Source of the DNA: Coniella vitis
Lineage: Eukaryota; Ascomycota; Sordariomycetes; Diaporthales; Schizoparmaceae
Direction of reading: 5' to 3'
DNA length: 64,000 nucleotides
Assembly: GCA_011317545.1 (NCBI GenBank)
Contig: WUJK01000005.1
Location: 1 to 64,000, forward strand
The position numbers were made by a program, and so were the translations under genes. The notes beneath the pieces were generated by a model that saw only the letters and a list, made by a program, of their open reading frames with translations, ran no database searches and was not told where the DNA came from. This document shows positions 1 to 11,505 of this stretch, piece by piece (positions within the stretch are counted from its first letter, which is position 1; each line of letters starts with the position of its first letter).

Positions 1-516
1 AAAATTGCCCGCCGATACCCCTTCGTCGATATATATAACTCTATCTAGAGTATATTCGTACTTTCGATTATACCGTACGCCTCCCGGAGCCCTTATATAT
101 TCTGCTGCCTATTATAAATAATTACCGAATAGATAACCTTGCTAGCCTAACGGCCGCCTCGCCTAACCTATTAGATAAAGTCGATAAGCCCGTACGGTAT
201 CCCTATATATACGATAGTAGTAATCCCCTCGATATTAATCCCTATACTAAGCCTAACCGTCGCTATAATCTACCGCTACCCTTCCTAGCCTTCGCTCTAG
301 CTTGTATAAGCGGCCTAGCGTTTATCCTCGCTTATCCTATTATAATAGTACGGGTACCTTAGTACGGCGGTAAGCTTCCGTATCTCCTCCCTCGAGTAAT
401 AGTAAATAACCCCTTTCTACTACCTATATATTTCAGCCCCAAGCTCTCGTACTCTTACTATCGTATAGCTCTAAACCGCTTCGTCGGGCCTTACTCCGCT
501 TCGTATAGAGACTACC
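1..516 (-). pseudogene. C-terminal part of RecQ-type DNA helicase relic (RIP-degraded)
   Basis: Read on the minus strand, this stretch gives a broken but continuous helicase C-terminal domain. It contains a segment reading IATVRLSIGINIEGITTIVY followed by IGIPYGLIDF and VRRGGR, matching the layout of RecQ motifs V and VI (the VRRGGR segment lies near 150-167). In-frame TAG/TAA codons stand where Trp or Gln would be expected, as RIP produces. The reading continues from the helicase N-terminal domain at 7783-8300; a chromovirus (517-7777) was inserted between the two. The low-coordinate end of the relic runs off the window. Family resemblance is to fungal RecQ helicases often called telomere-linked; that assignment is by motif reading only. 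Confidence 0.7.
512..516. repeat. 5-bp target-site duplication CTACC, left copy
   Basis: CTACC directly precedes the 5' LTR at 517 and recurs at 7778-7782 immediately after the 3' LTR. This is the expected 5-bp duplication for Ty3/gypsy integration and fixes the element's ends. Confidence 0.85.
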
Positions 517-855
517 TATCACAGGCCCACGGGTAAATGCACGGCTTCAGCACACCAGGGCACGAAGCCTTAGTCAGCATATTCCCTTCTCGTCTGGAGA
601 CTGGCATTATATAAGCGCTAAATAAGAGCGTCTCCTAAGCAGCTCACGAGCCGTATAAAAGACCATCGATAAGAGGACCCGTATCGACGGTAGACCTATG
701 GAAAACTCTGTCTACGGGTAGATCCTAAACGTAAGAGCTACTTAAGAGCAGCTCTCGCGCCGCTATATAGATACTATTCTTACTTCTCTCCTTAAGTTAG
801 TTAATAATAGAAATTAGGATCGAAACTGCGAACGCTCTCTTAATACCCGTTTATA
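517..855 (+). repeat. 5' LTR of element A (339 bp)
   Basis: It aligns along its whole length with 7439-7777 at identical length, differing mostly by C-to-T and G-to-A changes. Unlike the interior it keeps many CpA/TpG dinucleotides (for example in the first 100 bp), so it has suffered much less RIP. Confidence 0.9.
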
Positions 856-1299
856 TTTAACTAACTTCTTTTCTACCTACCCTATATATCTAACGGTGTT
901 TATATGCTTATTTAGCGTATAGCCTTAGGATATCGTACCCCTACAACGAGTAATTCGGGCAACTCCCTACCTAAGCGAATAACGATAATAATAATATAAT
1001 AATAACTATATAATAAATAGTTACTTAAATAATAGAAGAGTAGCGGTATATTATTAAAGGAGCAGTATAATAGCAGCGCGAAGATAGTATACGAAACCTA
1101 GAAGCGCTTACAGCACGATTTACGTAAATCGAACAATCCCGTAGCCTACTACTGCAGGAGCCACTAGTAAGCATTAGTAATATAGCGGCCGAGCACCCTA
1201 ACCCGGCACCTAACGAACTAGAAGACCCCTATACCCCTACCTCCTAAGATACAGAAGACGCCGACGTCGATATAGACGAGGCCCTAGAGAGTATAGTCG

Positions 1300-4200
1300 C
1301 ACCTAAACGTAAGCCCCTTTCTTAGCCAGCGAATTTCAAGGGTATACGTACTTAATTCCCAGCTTAGGAGCGTACTATAAGGCATAAACTCGTCCGAGAT
1401 ACCTGCTTTATCGGGAATTATATAGATAAGTTCTAAGAAATCTATAAGCACCTAGAGGGAGACGTAAAGGTTATAGCGAGGAGCTATTATATCGTAGGAG
1501 GAGAGTACGGCCTCTAGAAACCCTCCTTATTCCTATAATAGCTCCGCTACCGATACTACGATAAAAACTATACTATCGCTGCTTCTTAAAGGCTTAGGAG
1601 CTTTACTTAGAAGAAAAGCTAATCCTTCCCTAACTTCTTCTCCTAATAGGAGAAGTTATTAGCAGACTCCGGCGGTATAGAGTAGCCGGATTTAGCTAAG
1701 TTAACGTACCTAGAGGGCGCTATTAATAGCGTATTATATATGTAGCTTATTAGTATAGAAATACTATCGATATATAACGACTAGGTAAAGAAAGCGTTCT
1801 ATATCTCGGCTAAGCTAGAAAGCTATATCGCTATCCGAGACGATAGCTATATTTCGCCCTTAAGCTACTTATCCGGAGCTACGGTATAGCGCTTTAGGAT
1901 AACCTAGCAAGCGGGAGGAAACGGATAGAAACTGTAAAACCCTTATATAGATCCCGATAAGGATACGGCTATAACTAGTATTAACGCTCTATAGGCTAAT
2001 AAGTAGCGCGCGAGGTAGGTTAATTAGGCGGAGATTAGGCGTAGAAAAGATTAGGGACTCTATTATAGGTACGGACGTTCGAACTATAGAATCGCTCGTT
2101 GCCCCTTCCTGCCCGCGCGCCCGCCTACTAGCTTAGAAGCTATACGGGAGACGGATATTAACGTCGCCGATACCAACCTTATCGACCTTAATAATACTAC
2201 CGAGGAATAGGAGGAAAACTAGCTACTCCTATATAGAGTCGCGTATAGGAGCTTATAGGTCTCGATTTTAGCCTATAAGAAGTAAAGCGTTAGATAAATA
2301 GGAACTATTTTATAGTAGACCTATTCTATAATTTAACTCTATTTATCCTAGCACTTATTAATTCTAGCTATAACTGCTATTCTGCTGCGAGCGAGACGCT
2401 TATACGCAAGCTAAGACTTCCGCGCATATCTATCCCGCCTAGGACCCTCTATTAATCGTTAAGGGAGAGAATATCGTATAAGTAGCCCGTTATCCGCTAT
2501 ATAACCTACCTTAATATAGACCTAGACGGGTATTTGCATTATATTTAGGCCTATATAATCCCCCGCCTTTAGTACGACCTCGTCTTAGGAAAACCTTAGG
2601 TAGAAAGAGAGAGGGTAATATATATAGCTTATAAGCACCGCCTAAATATCGGACGAGCAGGAGGACTAGAGGTTTAGGAACGAGGATATAGCCCTAGGAA
2701 CTTTAACTATACGTCTATTAGTACCCTTACTATCTAGAGCGAAGTTCGGCGCGTAAAACGCTTAAGTACCGCTTAGGTAGCGTTTTTTAGTATTATAATA
2801 GCCGATATTACTAAGGCCCTATTATCGAAAGTAGAATCCTCGGTTAACGAGAAACTCCCCCTAGAGTATTACGAGTTCCGGAACCTCTTTAATAAGGATA
2901 TAGCTTCCGCGCTACCGCCGTATAGAAAGGGAGCGGACTATAAGATTCGGTTATATAAGAAGGCGGATAGGTCTACTATAGATGCTCTATAGGGCCCGCT
3001 ATACGGGATATCCAGAGAAGAACTTATCGTACTAAGGAAGACTCTTATCGAGCTACTCGATATAGGCTATATTAGAGCTAATAGCTCTTTAGCAGGAGCT
3101 CCCGTAATCTTTATTAAGAAACCAGGGGGCGGCCTCCGTTTTTACGTAAACTACCGCACGCTTAACGCTATTTCGGAAGCCGACCGCTACCCGCTCCCCT
3201 TTATTAAAGAGACCCTATCCAATATCGCAAACGCTAAATATTTCACTAAGCTCGATATACGAGCAGCGTTTTATAAGCTTCGTATTAAGGAAGGAGACGA
3301 GTAGAAGACCGCCTTTCGTACGAGGTACAGCCTCTTCGAATAGCTAATAACCCCGTTCGGACTTATAGGCGCTCCCGCAACGTTCTAGCGCTATATTAAT
3401 AACGCTCTATGCCCCTACCTAGATATCTTCTATTTAGCTTATATCGATAATATTCTGGTATATACCGACGGTACGGCTAAAGACTACCGAGTAAAGGTAA
3501 AGCTAGTATTACGCGCTCTCGAAGTAGTAGGTCTAAATCTGGATATCGCTAAGTACGAATTCGGCGTAACCGAGACGAAGTACCTAGGCTTTATTATCGA
3601 AGCGGGGGTAGGGACTTATATAGACCCCGAGAAGGTACGCGTTATACGCGATTAGGAGGCTCCGAAGACGGTTAAGGGAGTCCGTAGCTTCCTAAAATTT
3701 ACAAACTTCTATTATTAGTTTATTACTAATTATTCCGAAATTATAGGGCCCTTCCTAGCCTTAACTAAGAAGGGGGTCCCGTTTAGGTTCGGGGAGTAGG
3801 AAGAAGCTATATTCGAATAGCTAAAGCGTTTCTTTATTAGCGAGCCCGTACTCGCCTAATAGGATCCGGATAAGGAGATAGTACTAGAGGCGGATTATTC
3901 TAGCTACTTATTAGGCAGCTGTTTCTCTTAGAAGGACGAATATAGTATCCTCCGCCCAGTAGCGTACTACTCGTACCGCCTAAGCCCCGCAGAGTATAAC
4001 TATAAGATTTACGATAAGGAGCTGCTAGTTATTATTAATTGCTTAAGAGTATAGGATACGGAGCTTAGGGGTACCGTATTACTATTTACGATTTACTCGG
4101 ACTATAAGAACCTCGAATATTTTATAATATTACGGCGTCTTACCGAGAGGTAGGTCCGCTAGTCCGAGACGATGGCTTGTTTTCGATACTATTTGGTCTA

Positions 4201-5940
4201 CCGCGCGGGAGCAGCTAGCGAGCGTCTAAACGCCCTCTCGAGGAGGGAGCAGGATATATTATATAATATATCTAACGAACGCCTTACCGGTAAGTAAATC
4301 CAGCTTTTATTATCGATAGAGATAAGCTAAGTTATAGTATATAATAAGCTATTACTAATAGGTAGCGAGGTTTTTGCGTAAGAGGAGCTCTAGCGCTTAT
4401 AGGACGATGCTACCTTGCGTAATAAGGTATACTCCTAGCTTATAGGCGTAGTCCGTAGGGGTAAACGCTCTTTTCCCCCTTACCTACGGATATCCGAAGG
4501 TAAGCTTATTAAGGTATTTATAGCGGAGTGCTCGATTAATAAGAAAGGACTACTTAGGTTCTACGAATAGCTCTAGTTGCCCGATTAGGAACCCCTATAT
4601 ATTAAACTAACGTAGAGTATTTACGATTCCACCCTATCTAGCTACCTAGGAAGGGATATTATTATTACGATAATAATAAGGGGCTACTTCTGGCTAGGTA
4701 TATACCGTAGTATTCGGCGGTTTATACGAAATTGCGATATCTGCGGATATAAGACGGTATAGAGATATTAGAGGAAGGGCCTTCTTAAGCCCCTATTAGT
4801 GCCTAAGCGGGTATAGAGCGAGTTATCCGTAGACTTTATAATCGACCTCCCCTACGAGGACGATATAAGAGAGGCTTACTTAATAGTAATTACGGACCGA
4901 CTAACGAAAGCTATTATACTCGAACCTATATATAGTATAAGCGCGGAAGTATATATAGAGCGGTTCTTATATTATTACTAGCGGTTCTATAGTTTCCCTA
5001 AGGTAATAGTTAGCGATCGAGGCTCGAATTAGGTAGGAGGGTTCTAGCGCCGATTATACGAGCTTATAAAGATAGAGCAGCGCCTAAGTACCGCTTTCCA
5101 CCTATAAACGGATAAAGCTATAGAAAGGGTAAACTAAGAGGTTATAGACTACCTCCGAGCGTTCGTTATATATATATAATTAGATTAGCCGATACTCCTA
5201 CCCGGCGCTTAACTAGCTATTAATAATAGGGATATTAGTATAATTAGCCTTAGCCTATTTTTTATCCTATACGGCTATTATATAGATCTAATCGAATAGG
5301 TAGAGCGTAATACGTTACTAGCGCGAGCGCCTAGAGTTTAAGCCGAGAACTTCGTCCAACGGCTTAAAGATATAACTATTTTCGCTTAAGCCGTAATAGT
5401 AATCGCATAGCAACGAATAGAAGAATCTACGAATAAGTTATAAGTAGTTATAGAGCGGCTTATTAAAGGCGATAAGGTTTAGCTCTCCCTGCGAAATATT
5501 GCTACCGACCGCCCCTTAAAGAAGTTAGCCTAGCTGTACGATAAGTATACCGTTACGTACGTCGTTAGCCCTTACGTAGTGGAATTAGACGTCCCGCCGG
5601 GTATTTACCCTCGTTTCTATATAGATCTCCTAATTCGAGCTACGTAAGACCCGCTCCCGTTATAGGTATAAAGGGAATACCGGCCTAACCCTATCGTAGT
5701 TAAAGAGGGAAAGGAACCCGAGTATTAGGTAGAAAGCATTATTAGAGTATATAATAAGCCGCGTAGAGGCCGCGCAAAAACGGACGAAACGCTATAACGT
5801 AAAGTCCTAGTTAAATAGGTCGGATAGGACTAGCTAGACTAGTAGCCGTTATCCGAATTTAAAGATACTATTACTCTTAAGGAGTTCGAGCAACGCTACG
5901 GTAGCGCTATAAGTTACAATAGCCTAAAATCGTAGAAAAG
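1300..5940 (+). pseudogene. gag-pol relic of element A (zinc knuckle, RT, RNase H, integrase, chromodomain)
   Basis: The plus-strand reading shows the gag-pol order of a chromovirus. A CCHC-type knuckle at 2061-2102 has most Cys codons turned to Tyr. RT includes GGGLRFYVNYR (about 3124-3156) and the catalytic box read as YIDNILVYT (about 3439-3466), where the second catalytic Asp is now Asn. The integrase zinc-binding segment reads RFIRNCDICGYK (about 4720-4755) and the first catalytic Asp lies in DFIIDLP (about 4832-4852). A chromodomain follows at about 5726-5905. Numerous TAG/TAA codons interrupt the frame at former Trp/Gln positions. The gag start is not resolved, so the left boundary is approximate. 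Confidence 0.8.
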
Positions 5941-6009
5941 AAGAGCGGGGAAATTAAGTATTATAGATAAAAAGAAAACTATACGCGAAACGCGCGCTAA
6001 CGTAGCTAC

Positions 6010-7000
6010 CTACTTATCCTCGCTTGCCTCCTCCTTACTATTAGAATTACTCTCCTTAGTTTTACTAGAATAAGGGTCGTTATTAATACCGCGCTTCGTT
6101 TTAATACTAACTAAGCCCTTACCCTTACTACCCCCCTTTACGAGCTTCGCTAATAGGTCGGCAATATCCTCTAACGCTACCGCCTAGCGGCGTATAAGCT
6201 TATAGCTGCGGCGCTAGTATAAAGTTAGTAGGATATAAGTATAGAAGGAGCAGTATGTATATACGCTACGGGTGCGCTTATTATTTAATAACCGGACCTC
6301 GTTATAGCTGGCCTAAGTTTTGCCTAACTTAGGTAGGCAGTTACGGGTGCGGCGTGCGGCGAGAGCGGCGAGGGCCTAGGGGCGGAGAGTGCCTAGAGTA
6401 TATAAGTACGGGAAGGCGCGAGTAGGGAAGGAGCAGTATATACTAGGGTCGGAAGTATCGTAGGCGAGGGAATAGTTAATTATAGTGATAATAGCGGTAC
6501 GTATCTCGTCGGTCTAATAGAGGGGGGTATAGGAGTAGCTGGAGTTCTTACCCTTCTTATTCGTCCTATAGGGGAAATAACGGGCGCCGGCTATAGTAGT
6601 TAGTAAGCTACGAAGAAGTAGGGGAAGCGCTACTTACTAATACCGTATAGGTAGAGGGAGAGGGGGTTTTTAAAAGCCCTTATAATATAGGGTAGGTACT
6701 ACTCGTCCCTAATACCCTCGGGGAGGGTAATATAAGGTTAGAGCTACGGGTTAGTAGCGATAATACTCTAAATAAGCTTATTAACGGCCTTATCGAGCTA
6801 GGCGGTAGTAGGGGCAAGGACGGCGGCGGTAGGAGCAGCGGCGGGCGCGGTAGGAGCAGCTATAGCCGTAGCTACGGGTATTACCGCCGTAGGAGCAGCT
6901 ATAGAGCCTATAGTAATAATAGGGGCGGCGGCGGTAGGTACGGCGGTAGGAGCCGCGTTAGCTTACTTAGAGCGAGTAGCAATGTTTATACTACTAGTAG
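6010..7000 (-). pseudogene. Antisense ORF relic between pol and 3' LTR of element A
   Basis: On the minus strand a long frame can be followed from about 7000 to a TAG at 6010-6012, broken mainly by RIP-type stops and with one apparent frame change near 6580. The N-terminal part is rich in Ala, Pro and Thr. The middle is a globular-looking segment with many aromatic residues. The C-terminus is charged (ending ESNSNSKEEASEDK). I recognise no domain. It opposes gag-pol and sits in the roughly 1.5-kb spacer before the polypurine tract. It could be an accessory gene of the element or a captured host sequence; the start is unresolved. Confidence 0.5.
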
Positions 7001-7438
7001 AGCTAAGTATAAGTAGAGGACGAATAGGGAAGGCGCGATGCTTACCTTATTATTATAGGGGTTAGTTTCGCGTAATTTGCAAGGGCTCTAGTTTAATTAG
7101 GAGGAAGGAACAACCCCTAGAGTAGGGGTTAAGGGGGTATTTATACTTTTTCGAGGCTCTAAGAGTAAAGATATTACGCCTATAACCGCCTATTAAGTTA
7201 AGGGCGTTGCTATTATTCTATTAACGAATAATAGGCGGTAGAACTTATAGACTCGCCGAGAGCTAGGTTAAAGGGAGCTCCGCGGACGTAAGACTCCTTT
7301 TATACTCGCTGGGTATAAGGATAAGGCTCCTTTAATAGGGTAGGCGGGCGTAGCGGCGTTGCGTCGTTGTGCTTTTTGGGTAGCTATTATACTATATACG
7401 GCTCTATAGGAGGGCGTTCGGCCTAAGCGGGGGGGTAA

Positions 7439-7777
7439 TATTATAGGCCCACGGGTAAATGCACGGCTTCGGTATACTAGGGCACGAAGCCTTAGTTAGC
7501 ATATTCCCTTCTCGTCTAGAGACTAGCATTATATAAGCGCTAAATAAGAGCGTCTCCTAAGCAGCTCACGAGCCGTATAAAAGACTATCGACAAGAGGAC
7601 CCGTATCGACGGTGGACCTATGGAAAACTCTGTCTACGGGTGGATCCTAAACGTAAGAGCTATTTAAGAGCAGCTCTCGCGCCGCTATATAGATACTATT
7701 CTTACTTCTCTCCTTAAGTTAGTTAATAATAGAAATTGGGATCGAAACTGCGAACGCTCTCTTGATGCCCGTTTATA
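7439..7777 (+). repeat. 3' LTR of element A (339 bp)
   Basis: Direct repeat of 517-855, preceded by a G-rich polypurine tract and followed by the CTACC target duplication (7778-7782). As in the 5' LTR, many CpA/TpG sites survive. Confidence 0.9.
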
Positions 7778-7782
7778 CTACC

Positions 7783-10700
7783 TTAACCCTATACCGATAA
7801 TTAGCCTTACTCGTTCGTACGCGTATTACTTCGGCATTCTTAGCTAATACCTCCGTACGAAACTAAGCGAGAAATATAGGCGGTAGCGTAGCCGTTAGAA
7901 AAATAAGCGGCTGCCTAAATCGTTGTACGCTCTTTAGCTCGTATAATCGTATACGGTAGTTCGAATCGGTAATAATAGTATAGCATTTATCGATATAAAT
8001 CCGTACGAGAAGGCTAGCCGTAGCAATCGTATTAATATACGATACAAACTCGCCTATTATAGCGATATCCGTACTAACGAAAATAAGTTATACGGCGCGT
8101 AGGAATCCCTCGCGCCCCGTATAAAGCCCCGACTAGAACTAAATAGCATCGATCTAAAGCTTATAGGCCCGTACGAGTAAATCCTTAATAAGTACGAGAA
8201 ATAGGATAATAATAATACTAATCCCACTATTCTCTAAGACTACCGGTATATAGAAAAGTAAGCTTTTACTAGCGCCGGTTAATAAAATATAGATTACTAA
8301 TTACTAGCCTTAGAGTCGGTAGATCGTATAATAGTATAAAGCCTACTCGGCTAATTTCCACTTAGCACCGGCTCTAAAGAGCGTATAAAGCGCTTATAAA
8401 AGATCCTTATCTATAGCCGTATATATCGTACGAGCGCGTAGAGCTAGCGGTATAAAGCTCGGGCTTTCGTATAATCCCTCTCTACCTCTATACGAGAGTA
8501 AAGCTTTCCGCTTCTATATTTACTAACCTTCGTCTTCCCCTTCCGTATAAGGAATCCCGCTAGCCTCTAGGCTCGTACTATATAAGAACTAGTGCTAGAG
8601 TAAACTAACCGTACGGAAGGTTATAATTATCTCGGGCTATAAAGACCCTAGAAACCTAATATAGATAGCGTAATGCTATCGTATAACCTTCGTACTATAT
8701 ATAGCCTATAAATCCCAGACGATATTCCAGCCTCCGGTCCCTCCGTCGCCCGGCTCGCCTATAAGCGGATCGATATCCTAATAATATAAATCCTCGTCTT
8801 CGCCGATCTAGAGTTCCGCTTATTTCGTACTAAGACCCCGGATTTACTATCCGAATTCGATTATAATCGTATAATAGCGCGTAATACTAATATAAGCACC
8901 GAGCCTCGGCTAGAGATATCGTATAAGGAGCGTACTAAGCCTTTCGGTCGTATAAACCCCAGAATTACTCTCGTACTAGAGATATTTAAGTTATTCGCTA
9001 ATAGCCGAGCGTAACCCGTATTACGTATAAAGTAGCCGCTCTACCGGTAAAAGCTAGATAATATAAACGATAAGGAAAAGCCTAACCGGCGGCGGGAGAA
9101 AGCGTATAACCTTACGGCTTCGTACGCTATAAGCCGATTTACCCTTATCCCGGTCCGTAGTAATTATAACCTTACCGTTTAGAATAAAGATATTCCGTAT
9201 AAGCTGCTAGGAATCCCTATACCGAACGGTAAGGATTTCGGGCCCTTATCCGGGCTACCCGCCCTAGATATATATAAGGATAAGGAGAAGCTCGTAGAAT
9301 ATATAAAGCTATTAGAGCTACTAATAAACCGGTTTCTTCTTTTATTAGCCTTATATAGAATCCTAGAGAAACGGTTAGAGTAAGCTAAGTACCGTATAAG
9401 GCCCCGGGCGAAGCTATATATTCCGGGGGTCGGTTACGAATAACCGCTTAGCGCCGATCTATATAGTATAGTCGACGATCCGTATAGGCTCGACCGTTAT
9501 ACGAAGCTCCTCCTAGGACCTAGAAAGAAGGCTATCGAGGAGACGAGTAACCTCGTCGATAAGCTTATATAAGGCCTGCTAAAACGCCTATACGGGAATT
9601 ACTTCGCCGTTATAGAAAAGGACTTACTTATCCTTAGACTATCGTACGGAAGCCTGCCCCGTTATCTAATAGCGCTAACCGCGTCCGTACGCTATCCAGG
9701 CGATAATCGTACTTATAGGCGTATATATACCGGGTATTATCTACTCGCTATACGCCGTACGGAAGCGCTAGACCGCTTATATACTAATCGCTTTAAGCTC
9801 TAATAGCTTATCGAGAAATTCGGCTTTAAGAAAAAATAGACGTATAAGCTAGAGAAGCGCTATAAGCCGGGTCGTATAGAGATAGGGTTCCAAAAAGCTA
9901 AATAGCTCCGTACGGATTCCTAACGCCGTATAAAAGTAAAGGAGTAGATTTAAATAGAGATTCCCGCCGATATAATACCGAAGAGACGAAAGAAAAAACC
10001 GAAAGACCGTACGGTCGAGGATATCGGTCTCCTCTATATACTCGGGGCTTAAACTTATACGACTCCGAGGACTTTCCCTATTATCCTCTTTGTACGTATT
10101 ATCGTCTAGATCCGGAGTAAATATCTAGGCTTCGTACGGACGCCTAGCTAGCTAGGTAGAGACCGGGGGCTCCGTATAATCGAGAAGTATATTAACCGTA
10201 GTAATTATATTATATAAGAGCGACTATTACTCGGCCGAAAAGGAGACCGCCTACTGCTCGTACGCTTACTCCTGTCCCAGATAGTATATACGAATATAGA
10301 AGATAAGATATTGCTACCTAAAAGAATAATATTGTATAATCGTTAAATCTAACCCCGGCCGTATAAAGGGGCGGGGATTCGGCTATATCGATAAGATACT
10401 AGCAAGCTATTAGAGTATTTCGATTGGAATAGTAGGTAGCTGTAGAAGGTAGCGATCGAGCTCTTATACGAAGCTTCTTAAGACTTGCTAAAGCTATACG
10501 AAATACTCTAGTAGAATCTCCGGCCTTTCTAATTACCGTATAGTAGATCGGGCCTTCCCCTTCTCGTCCTAGAGAGTAGCCTAATAGATAGTAAGCTTAT
10601 CGTACGATTAAAAATACGGAACCTAGCTAACCCTTTTCACCTAAGCCGAATTATAATCGAGGCCTTCGCGTATATCGCCTATTCGTATATAGTCCTAGTC

Positions 10701-11505
10701 GACTTTAAGAAATATAGCTTCCTATTAGGTAAGGGCGTTTTCGAATAAAGCTAAGTCTAGATCGAGCGTAATAGGAGACGAGGAGAGAATAGGTATAAGG
10801 TTTACTTCTTCCGCTTCCGTACGAACGATCTAATACCGTCTATATTAGGGGACGGTAAGCTAGCTCTAAAGCCGTACGGACTAACCTATATTCTCGTATA
10901 TAGGATGCAGACTTACTTTAAGATACCGTTGGAAAAGAGTATATAAAGGTATAAGGTATCGGTAGGATTAGCAGCTTAAGCCTTATACGATAGCTAAATA
11001 GGGAATCGGATCTAAGTTATCGTCGGGGAGTTATACGGAGGCTGGATCGGCGAACGGGGTATCGCCGTACGAAGAGAGAATATCCTTAAGCATAAGCCCT
11101 TTAAGGTAATGCTATTAGCGGAAATGCGTACGAATCCCGGTACCGGGCCGTACGCTAACCTAGCAGAAACAGTAAATCAGGATATTATATTCCGTATTAA
11201 TAGTAATATATTGCTCTATTATACGGAAAGAGAATATATTATATAGAGATAGAAAATCTAAAAAAGATAAGGTATTCGGTTTAATAATACGGCGTGCGAA
11301 AGAGACGGAAAATCTCTTACCTATACGAGCTAATCTATAATATAAGGTAAGCAAGATTATATGCGAAGAGGGGGCAGGGAACGGGTTAGGGGTAGAAAAC
11401 TCCGTACGGAGTAGTAGTAGTATTAGGGGCCCCTTGCGGGTTCTGTACGAAGCAATAAAAGCCTCTGTACGATCTAAACTATCCTCCTCTGTTTATCCTT
11501 GGTAC
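7783..11505 (-). pseudogene. RecQ-type (telomere-linked-like) helicase relic, N-terminal region and DEAD-like domain
   Basis: The minus-strand translation shows a helicase core. A Walker A segment reads LLTGASKSLLFYIP (about 8250-8285), the DExH-box region reads YIDKCYTIITDSNYR (about 7955-8000), and motif III reads FLTATLPPIFLAQFR further down. Upstream, to about 10000, a long N-terminal region is still readable in one frame with RIP stops (for example around 9550-9750). From there to 11505 the same strand looks coding but I recognise nothing. The protein continues into 1-516 across element A. Its N-terminus is cut at about 11505, where family-B retrotransposon sequence begins. Such large RecQ proteins are commonly subtelomeric in fungi, which is family knowledge rather than proof of position here. 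Confidence 0.7.

Larger units (their letters stand above)
517..7777 (+). mobile_element. Full-length chromodomain Ty3/gypsy LTR retrotransposon (element A), RIP-inactivated
   Basis: Two 339-bp direct repeats bound the element. Both begin with RIP-altered forms of TGTCACAGG and end in CGTTTATA. A G-rich polypurine tract (about 7423-7436) precedes the 3' LTR, and CTACC duplications flank it. The interior reads on the plus strand as gag with a zinc knuckle (2061-2102), reverse transcriptase (about 2850-3650), RNase H (about 3880-4250), integrase (about 4560-5650) and a C-terminal chromodomain (about 5726-5905). An antisense ORF follows before the 3' LTR. Many Trp/Gln positions are stops, so it is dead. 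It is nested inside a RecQ-like helicase relic. Confidence 0.9.

Noticed and set aside
11160..11354. Minus-strand 64-codon frame in the first AT-rich island
   Set aside because: It lies inside the RIP-degraded helicase relic; the frame is open by chance, with RIP-altered composition, and has no domain.
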